Shown: positions 8,249 through 13,832 of the stretch, one piece after another
Layout of the letters: every line of letters starts with the position of its first letter
How positions within the stretch are numbered: position 1 is the first letter of the stretch
Source of the DNA: Euryarchaeota archaeon UBA13
Lineage (GTDB): Archaea > Thermoplasmatota > Poseidoniia > Poseidoniales > Poseidoniaceae
Assembly: GCA_002495945.1 (NCBI GenBank)
Contig: DAHU01000116.1
Span: 1,215-16,692, forward strand
Direction of reading: 5' to 3'
DNA: 15,478 nucleotides
Position numbers and translations under genes: made by a program
Notes under the pieces: model-generated
What the model was told of the DNA's origin: nothing
The model's input: only the letters and a program-made list of their open reading frames with translations
Database searches by the model: none

Positions 8249-8271
8249 TTAAACTCAAAGCCATAGTTTAA
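8249..8271. repeat. 7-bp inverted repeat upstream of the TSP3 operon
   Basis: TTAAACT (8249-8255) and AGTTTAA (8265-8271) are perfect inverted copies around a nine-base centre. They lie 10 bases after the stop of the zinc-ribbon gene and 51 bases before the TSP3 start. It could be a weak RNA hairpin ending the upstream transcript, or an operator beside the promoter of the next operon. An AT-rich 7-bp repeat can also arise by chance. Confidence 0.3.
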
Positions 8272-8286
8272 CTGGCGATTTACCAC

Positions 8287-8294
8287 AAAATATT
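8287..8294 (+). promoter_or_regulatory. Possible archaeal TATA box for the TSP3 operon
   Basis: AAAATATT, preceded by ACCAC where a BRE would lie, is centred about 32 bases before the ATG at 8323. Archaeal TATA boxes sit about 25-30 bases before transcription starts, so the transcript would begin within a few bases of the ATG. That would explain why no Shine-Dalgarno sequence is seen there. The match to a consensus is modest. Confidence 0.3.
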
Positions 8295-8322
8295 GACTAT
8301 TTGATAAGCGGCTAATTCATAG

Positions 8323-10911
8323 ATGATATGCCGATTGGGTGTCATGGTCGCACAGCGATTCATGGTCGTGGCTTTGGTCGCGTTGTTGATGACTTTTATT
8401 CCACCATCATCAGCAGATGATACCTTACAAAGTGCAAATAACCTAGTTGAGGGACAGACTGCTAACGGATATGTCTGTTATGATGACGGATGTTCACCAA
8501 CAGATCAAACCGATTGGTGGAAAACCTATGCCTACAAGGGAGATCAGGTTCAGGTTTCATTTAACGGCGATATGAATAACGGTGCTTGGTGGTGCATTAA
8601 CGATGGTTGGGAAGTGGACTTCTCAATTCATGACTCTGCCGGCGGGCAACTGAGTTCTATTTCACGGAGTAACGATAATTCCAACGGAGTACTCAGCACC
8701 ACAATGTCTACAGCGGATTGGATTTATATCAAAGTAAAAGGTAAAGATTCGTTATGTAATGATGGCGTAGATTATGACTTACTTCTTTCCATAGACTCTA
8801 ATGATAGAGACACAGATGAGGATGGTTATATCGATACTGAAGATTCATGTGACAATACTCCAGGAACGTCAAATTATGATAGGAAAGGCTGTATTGATTC
8901 TGATTTAGATGGTTATTCCGACCCAGAGCAAGGCTGGGGGCCAAATAATGGGGCTGATGCGTTTCCGTTTGAATCATCTCAATGGCAAGATTCTGATAAT
9001 GATGGTTTTGGCGATAATTTAGATGGCTATCAAGGAGATTATTGCCCGTACAATTCAGGAGGTTCATCAAGCGATAGGTTTGGTTGCTTAGATACTGATG
9101 GCGACGGTTTTTCGGACCCTGATCCGGGCGGTTTGTTTGGAGTTAGTGAGTGGTTTGCTCATCCAGTCGGCTTAGCAGACGCCTTCCCGTCAGACTATAC
9201 TCAGTGGACTGATACAGATGCTGACGGATACGGCGACAACTGGGATGACCCTGCATGGAATGAAACTCATCTAGCATGGGGTATAGGCCAATGGTTAGAA
9301 GTTGCCAGCACTCCTGACGCTTGTCCATTTATCACCGGTGCATCATTCTCTGACCGCTACGGTTGTCCTGATACTGATAGTGATAGTTATTCTGATGGTG
9401 ATGAAAATTGGACCCTAGACAATGGTTCAGATGCATTCCCATTGGAGCCTAGCCAGTGGCTTGACACCGATAGAGATGGTTGGGGCGATAACCAATCATT
9501 CGGGGCCGCAAGAATAGATGACTTCCCAGAAAATCCAACTCAATGGCGAGACACCGACAAGGATGGATGGGGCGACAACCAAACATACGGAGCATCTCAG
9601 GTTGATGATTTTCCACTCGTTCCGTCACAATATCGGGATACTGATGGGGATGGCTATGGGGATAATTTGACTGGATTTGAGGGAGATGTGTGCGTTTTCT
9701 CAACTCCTGAAGAGGTGGAATCAGGTTGGATTTCACGATTTGATAGATTAGGCTGTAGAGATATCGATAGCGACGGTTATTCTGACCCAACCGAAGGTTG
9801 GATTGCCCACCCAGACGGCTTCGCTGATGCATTCCCCGATGAAGCAAGTCAATGGTACGACACCGATTCAGATGGCTATGGTGATAATCTTGAGTACTTT
9901 GATGGCCAAACATGGCGTCAATCATTCCGTGGCGACAGTTGCAAAACAACAGTTGGCTATTCAACTTTTGATCGTTGGGGTTGTCCCGATACTGATGGTG
10001 ACGGTTGGTCAGATTCAACAGCAAATTGGCTGGCTAGCCCGGGCGGCAACGGCGATGCTTGGCCTCTCGACCCGACGCAATGGGCTGATAGAGATGGAGA
10101 TGGAAGAGGCGATAACCCACAAGGAACCACAGCTGATGTTTGTCCTGACAACGCAGGCACTTCAGTCGGGCCAGCAGAAGGCGGTGACAGGTGGGGTTGT
10201 ATTGACACCGATGGTGATGGATGGTCGGATTTGGGTGACTCATTTATTCACGAACCAACTCAATGGCGCGATACCGACGGCGATGGTTTCGGAGATTCAG
10301 CAGATGGCAATCAGGGAGATGCATGTCCAGAAGTAAGAGGAACTTCGTTGATGGACAGGCTAGGCTGTCGAGATACCGATGGCGATGGCTGGTCAGATCC
10401 AACAGAAACCTGGAAAGCGCATCCGTTCGGTTTGGCAGATTCATTCCCGAATGAAGCATTGCAATGGCGTGACAGCGATGGCGATGGTTATGGTGATGTA
10501 TCGCTTGGAGCCCTGCGCGATGACTGTCCAAATGTGGCAGGCGATTCAACAAGAGATCTACAGGGTTGCCCAGATAACAACGGTGATGGCTGGTCAAATG
10601 ATTACGGAACGTTCAAATCTGCAGTAGCGATTATGGGAGAAGACCCTGCAGCCTCTTGGTTAACCTACTTGATTATTGGATTAGGGTTCATCCTTGGAGC
10701 CTCTATTGCATTGGTCGTAAAAATGGGTCGTGAGGAGGATGAACTAAATGTGCAGGAGCAATTGTTTGATGAGAAACAACACGTGGACTTTGCTGCCAAT
10801 CTGCCTGTAGAAGATAACAACGCCATGATACCTTTGGATGAATTGCCCCCTATTCCGCAAGATAATGATGCATCATTGATATCTCAAGACGGAGGTGATA
10901 TTGTTGAATAA
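8323..10911 (+). CDS. Thrombospondin type 3 repeat surface protein with C-terminal membrane anchor
   Basis: This 862-residue protein opens with a signal peptide (MVVALVALLMTFIPPSSA). Residues 33-165 form a Cys- and Trp-containing beta domain resembling the PPC (pre-peptidase C-terminal) fold. Residues 163-760 contain 18 DxDxDGxxD-type calcium-binding motifs of thrombospondin type 3 style, in a longer composite repeat. Eight modules of DxCP...DRxGCxD form add probable disulfides (first Cys near 176, 241, 334, 457, 540, 607, 668 and 735). A TM segment lies at about 779-802, followed by a 60-residue acidic tail with LPPIP. In known proteins such repeats bind Ca2+ to form a stiff rod, so this is probably a stalk projecting from the cell surface. 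No enzyme domain is visible. An ATG at 8344 is an alternative start. The stop overlaps the next gene, so the two are probably coupled. Confidence 0.93.
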   Translation: MICRLGVMVAQRFMVVALVALLMTFIPPSSADDTLQSANNLVEGQTANGYVCYDDGCSPTDQTDWWKTYAYKGDQVQVSFNGDMNNGAWWCINDGWEVDFSIHDSAGGQLSSISRSNDNSNGVLSTTMSTADWIYIKVKGKDSLCNDGVDYDLLLSIDSNDRDTDEDGYIDTEDSCDNTPGTSNYDRKGCIDSDLDGYSDPEQGWGPNNGADAFPFESSQWQDSDNDGFGDNLDGYQGDYCPYNSGGSSSDRFGCLDTDGDGFSDPDPGGLFGVSEWFAHPVGLADAFPSDYTQWTDTDADGYGDNWDDPAWNETHLAWGIGQWLEVASTPDACPFITGASFSDRYGCPDTDSDSYSDGDENWTLDNGSDAFPLEPSQWLDTDRDGWGDNQSFGAARIDDFPENPTQWRDTDKDGWGDNQTYGASQVDDFPLVPSQYRDTDGDGYGDNLTGFEGDVCVFSTPEEVESGWISRFDRLGCRDIDSDGYSDPTEGWIAHPDGFADAFPDEASQWYDTDSDGYGDNLEYFDGQTWRQSFRGDSCKTTVGYSTFDRWGCPDTDGDGWSDSTANWLASPGGNGDAWPLDPTQWADRDGDGRGDNPQGTTADVCPDNAGTSVGPAEGGDRWGCIDTDGDGWSDLGDSFIHEPTQWRDTDGDGFGDSADGNQGDACPEVRGTSLMDRLGCRDTDGDGWSDPTETWKAHPFGLADSFPNEALQWRDSDGDGYGDVSLGALRDDCPNVAGDSTRDLQGCPDNNGDGWSNDYGTFKSAVAIMGEDPAASWLTYLIIGLGFILGASIALVVKMGREEDELNVQEQLFDEKQHVDFAANLPVEDNNAMIPLDELPPIPQDNDASLISQDGGDIVE
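8809..10602 (+). repeat. Coding tandem repeat array encoding TSP3/QW super-repeats
   Basis: The array encodes alternating elements. One is a Cys element (DxCP, about ten residues, then DRxGCxDxDGDGxSD). The other is a QW element ([FW]PxxxxQWxDxDxDGxGDN), present nine times, once with Tyr for Trp and once without the leading F/W-P. Spacing between Cys elements is often 61-67 residues and longer where extra QW elements are inserted. At the DNA level, short stretches such as CTCAATGGCG followed by GA(C/T)ACCGA recur (near 9538 and 10258), but most copies have diverged. Confidence 0.85.
10891..10899 (+). promoter_or_regulatory. Shine-Dalgarno site that decides the start of the downstream gene
   Basis: GGAGGTGAT is a nine-base match to the complement of the 16S rRNA 3' end and lies inside the last codons of the TSP3 gene. 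A GTG at 10895 lies within it and cannot be its start. The tandem TTG codons at 10901 and 10904 lie at suitable distances, with 10904 eight bases after GGAGG. Confidence 0.75.
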
Positions 10912-12217
10912 TAGATTATTTTCAACGTTTACCATCTTTATGATGCTAGTATCAATAGTTGCTTTGTCAAATATCTCCCCAACAGTAAGTGCTGAGGAGG
11001 AGGCTGACGACCCCCTTGCAGAGGCAGGTCTTGCATTGGTAGCTTTGCGAAATGACACACTCGATACTAATCAAGACGGCGACATTGACGCTATTAGAGT
11101 CGTAGTTGTCTTTAACACTGAACAAGACAATACCAATTTAGAATTGAGATTAATCGGCGATTACAAAGATAGAGAGGTTACCGAAGTATTACAATTCACA
11201 TTTTCTGGTCAATCAAATGCCAGTTTAGTGTATGATTCATGGGCATCTGGAGAACATGAACTAAGGCTTCAGGTTGTCGACCAAAATGGCAATATCATCA
11301 CCACCTTGCCATTACCAACATATGTGCTCAAGCCAGCTCTTCAAACACCTACAATACAATTGGACTTGAATGCCCCAGAGCACATTGAAACAGGAGATGA
11401 GTGTACCATTTCTCGATTGTTTTCAGATGAAACAGGGCCACGATATGGTGCTTCGGGTGTTAGAACATTCTCAGGAGCGCCCTTTACCGTGCTAGACTCA
11501 CAATTATCGCTCGACTGCTCTCACTGGCCGGCTGGCGATTACGTTCTAAAAGAAGCATATCGTAATGACTTAGGTCAAACCACAGAAGATTGGTTAAATC
11601 TAACGATACACAATCGCCCCGCTCCCGAATTTACTCTTTCAATAAGTGGTAACGGTAATACTACTGACACGGAATGTAAGGTGCAACTAAAGCAAACTGA
11701 TAGCGAGGTTGACTTTACATCATTCCAGAAGATTTGGCGAATTCAAGGCTCGCAAATTGAGGGAGACATTGGTGATGAATTTGATTGTTCGACACTTCCT
11801 GCCGGCGTACACTTGATATCCTTAGAAGTGATAAATAATGAACTCATTAGCGCAATTGAAGGGCTTAACCTCGTAAGATTGCCCGGTGATGGCTTGACAG
11901 AAGAGGAGAAGTCAGTAGCGCCTTCTCGTTCATACGGCGAGGATACAGAGACCGAATCTGTTGGCTGGATTTCCATCGGAGTATTAGGCTTGGTAGTGGT
12001 GGTTCTATCCTATTTGCTCCTTGTTCGAGTAAAGGACGCCCCTGAACAGTTGCCTATGCGTGACTTGGGCCCAACGCCGATGATTTTGCCTGACGGCTCT
12101 CCAGACGCAGAAGGCTTACCGACAACAACAGATGATGATGGAGTCTTATGGCGTCAACATCCAGACGGTAATCACGATTGGTGGGACCAGGAATTGCGAA
12201 TTTGGGTCAGGTGGTGA
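10904..12217 (+). CDS. Secreted Ig-like membrane-anchored protein with Trp-rich cytoplasmic tail
   Basis: Starting at the TTG at 10904, this protein has 437 residues. A signal peptide (FTIFMMLVSIVALSNISPTVSA) is followed by a first beta domain containing the calcium-type motif DTNQDGDID. Two further Ig-like domains each hold a Cys pair and share the pattern [LF]DCSxxPAG, so they look like internal paralogues with one disulfide each. A TM segment lies at about 353-376. The cytoplasmic tail is acidic and ends in an aromatic motif (GVLWRQHPDGNHDWW, then IWVRW at the very C terminus). That ending resembles WW-like or DUF2510-like short aromatic modules, though I cannot assign a family. The start overlaps the TSP3 gene by 8 bp and the stop overlaps the next GTG, so it is central to a coupled operon. 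A role as membrane partner of the TSP3 stalk is inferred from context. Confidence 0.85.
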   Translation: MNNRLFSTFTIFMMLVSIVALSNISPTVSAEEEADDPLAEAGLALVALRNDTLDTNQDGDIDAIRVVVVFNTEQDNTNLELRLIGDYKDREVTEVLQFTFSGQSNASLVYDSWASGEHELRLQVVDQNGNIITTLPLPTYVLKPALQTPTIQLDLNAPEHIETGDECTISRLFSDETGPRYGASGVRTFSGAPFTVLDSQLSLDCSHWPAGDYVLKEAYRNDLGQTTEDWLNLTIHNRPAPEFTLSISGNGNTTDTECKVQLKQTDSEVDFTSFQKIWRIQGSQIEGDIGDEFDCSTLPAGVHLISLEVINNELISAIEGLNLVRLPGDGLTEEEKSVAPSRSYGEDTETESVGWISIGVLGLVVVVLSYLLLVRVKDAPEQLPMRDLGPTPMILPDGSPDAEGLPTTTDDDGVLWRQHPDGNHDWWDQELRIWVRW

Positions 12218-13113
12218 CGCTACTGGATTTTGGCAGTTTTTCACTTCTTGAATATCTAATTATAATTACAATTTGCATTGTTGTTATTATTGGTGCAAGG
12301 TTATACTATGTTTGGTTTACCAGAATTAGACCAAGAGTTCCGAGTACCGATTCTGACTGGAACACAGACTGTGAATTTCAATCCAAAGCGATTATTGAAG
12401 GTAAAGAAATTACCTTTACCAAGATAAGAGATTTTACTTGGCGAACCACCAGAGATAGAGATGAAAAGTGGGACGAAAATGTCAAGTTTAATGTTGATGA
12501 AATCAAGGATGTATGGTTCATTGTTGATCATTTCCACAAGATACACGGACTTGCTCATACCTTTTTGAGTGTTGAATTTAATGACGGAAGATGTATTTCA
12601 TTCTCATTTGAAGCACGGCGAGTAAAAGGAGAAAGATACCACCCGTGGAAAGGTTTGTGGCGTTCCTACGAGTTGTACCTATTGATTGGTTATGAGCGTG
12701 ATTTACTAGGTTTGAGGACTAATGCTCGAGGCAATAAGGACTACTTGTTTCGGGCCGTAACTCCACCGGACAAAGATCGGCAATTGATTATGGCAATTGC
12801 TCAAAAAATGAATCAGTTAAGTGAAAACGCTGAATGGTATCATTCACTTTTGACAACATGTAATACTTCTATTGTCAAAGTTGTCAACAAAATCACACCT
12901 GGAAGAATTCCGTTTGTTTGGCGGAACTTCCTGCCGGGTTATACTCCAAAGGCGGCTTTTAAGCTCGGTTTAATTGAGGACTGGGGCGGATTAGAGAAAA
13001 CCTTAGAGATTGCAAGAGTCGATGAACTAGCAAAGGAATGGGACGGCAAATCAGATTATTCCGCCTTCATTAGGAAACATATGCCAGACTCATCGGTCAA
13101 TGAAAATCAATAA
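12214..13113 (+). CDS. DUF4105 (Lnb N-terminal domain family) membrane protein, probable thiol enzyme
   Basis: This 299-residue protein has one N-terminal TM segment (LIIITICIVVIIGARLYYVWF, about 17-37) followed by a DUF4105 domain. Recognisable family features are DSDWN (46-50), VDEIKDVWFIVDHF, AHTFLSVEFNDG with His115, EARRVKGERY from Glu133, a YEL motif, YERDLLGLRTNARG (160-173), and WYHSLLTTCNTSI with Cys216. The family's invariant His and Cys are present and suggest thiol chemistry. From memory, the family is named after Lnb, a Bacteroidota lipoprotein N-acyltransferase; the substrate here is unknown. A 70-residue C-terminal extension follows. The GTG at 12214 overlaps the previous stop as GTGA, a classic coupling arrangement; a TTG at 12178 is possible but lacks a ribosome site. 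Arg residues after the TM segment would by the positive-inside rule put the domain in the cytoplasm, unlike the bacterial naming. The gene end overlaps the convergent thiamine kinase gene by 24 bp. Confidence 0.88.
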   Translation: MTLLDFGSFSLLEYLIIITICIVVIIGARLYYVWFTRIRPRVPSTDSDWNTDCEFQSKAIIEGKEITFTKIRDFTWRTTRDRDEKWDENVKFNVDEIKDVWFIVDHFHKIHGLAHTFLSVEFNDGRCISFSFEARRVKGERYHPWKGLWRSYELYLLIGYERDLLGLRTNARGNKDYLFRAVTPPDKDRQLIMAIAQKMNQLSENAEWYHSLLTTCNTSIVKVVNKITPGRIPFVWRNFLPGYTPKAAFKLGLIEDWGGLEKTLEIARVDELAKEWDGKSDYSAFIRKHMPDSSVNENQ

Positions 13114-13713
13114 TTTGCCGCTTGCACAACTGAGCGTAATTTCGGTTTCCACAGCGATGTTGTGCAAACCCGTAGAACTTGAATCTAAATCGACACTGTT
13201 GAGACTCCATTTCCCTCCTGCTAAATTAACTGCTTTACTTTCTCCAATACTGAATACTGAGAATGATGTGCCAATTTCTATAGAATGATGCAATGATTGA
13301 TTTTTATTGATTGCTATGACAATAGAATCATCCAAATGCATCCTGGTGTTTTCACTATGCTCAAACAGCGACATATAATTAGCAAATTGGTGTTCAGGGC
13401 GACCACCGTCTATACCAATGATGTCTATCGATTGTGCGGATAAATTTCGAGCAAATTGAATTGCTTTGGTTAAGTCGTTATTTTGCTGGTCCGGAATTTT
13501 TACAATTTCAATGTTGTTTAATCGAGCGTGATCTAACATTGCTTGGTCTACGCTGTCCATATCGCCAATCAAGTAATCAACAACAATTTGGTGTTTGATA
13601 CAGTTGCCAAGAGCGCCATCACAGGCGATGATAAGGTCAGATTGTTCTAGAATCTCTGACCATTTCGTCAGATTTTCAGGCCGAGCATTCCCGATTATCA
13701 ATACGCGTGTCAC
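13090..13713 (-). CDS. Thiamine pyrophosphokinase
   Basis: This 207-residue protein matches the bacterial/eukaryotic thiamine pyrophosphokinase, which transfers diphosphate from ATP to thiamine to make the cofactor ThDP. The catalytic half shows ACDGA (30-34), IGDMDS (49-54), DQQNNDLTKA (75-84) and GIDGGRPEHQFAN (100-112). The C-terminal beta half, which helps bind thiamine, has the signature STGLHN. Two signature positions differ from the usual form: NND where TD is typical, and RPEH for RxDH. Length is normal for the family. The GTG start at 13713 lacks a clear ribosome site but begins directly at the first beta strand (RVLIIGN). Most archaea make ThDP through thiamine-phosphate kinase (ThiL), so this gene suggests salvage of free thiamine. 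No THI-box riboswitch is seen upstream. Archaeal MptE-like pterin kinases share the fold but not the C-terminal half seen here. Confidence 0.87.
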   Translation of the reverse strand: MTRVLIIGNARPENLTKWSEILEQSDLIIACDGALGNCIKHQIVVDYLIGDMDSVDQAMLDHARLNNIEIVKIPDQQNNDLTKAIQFARNLSAQSIDIIGIDGGRPEHQFANYMSLFEHSENTRMHLDDSIVIAINKNQSLHHSIEIGTSFSVFSIGESKAVNLAGGKWSLNSVDLDSSSTGLHNIAVETEITLSCASGKLLIFIDR

Positions 13714-13764
13714 ACTAAGCCGATGATGTCGAGGTTTGTCAATAATCCTACTATGTTTTGCCTT

Positions 13765-13783
13765 TGACCCCCGTAGGGGGTCA
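13765..13783. repeat. Perfect 19-bp palindrome midway between divergent start codons
   Basis: TGACCCCC and GGGGGTCA are perfect inverted arms separated by GTA. The centre (13774) lies almost exactly halfway between the start of the thiamine kinase gene (13713, minus) and that of the FG-GAP gene (13833, plus), with 51 and 49 bases on either side. The GC-rich arms stand out from AT-rich flanks. It could be an operator controlling both genes or a transcript hairpin. No T-run follows, so a terminator is less likely. Confidence 0.6.
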
Positions 13784-13832
13784 TGGGGATTTCATAGACA
13801 ATGGTTTTCAACCATCAATTAGTCCGTCAACT

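Noticed and set aside
9449..10024. 191-residue minus-strand open frame opposite the TSP3 gene
   Set aside because: Its His-, Arg- and Asn-rich sequence is the mirror of the Asp/Gly repeats. It has no recognisable domain.
9803..10336. 177-residue plus-strand open frame inside the TSP3 gene
   Set aside because: It is an out-of-frame reading of the repeat array. Its Met- and Gln-rich composition reflects GATGG and CAATGG repeats, and it has no ribosome site.
10895..10903. GTG at 10895 as start of the Ig-like/Trp-tail gene
   Set aside because: It lies within the Shine-Dalgarno sequence GGAGGTGAT. The following TTG codons are at the right distance.
12178..12213. TTG at 12178 as start of the DUF4105 gene
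   Set aside because: It has no ribosome site, would overlap the previous gene by 40 bases and would add residues that are an out-of-frame reading of the Trp-rich tail. GTG at 12214 gives a classic GTGA overlap.
13714..13832. TPP (THI-box) riboswitch upstream of the thiamine kinase gene
   Set aside because: I found no CTGAGA-type core or matching helices on the minus strand. Only the palindrome stands out.
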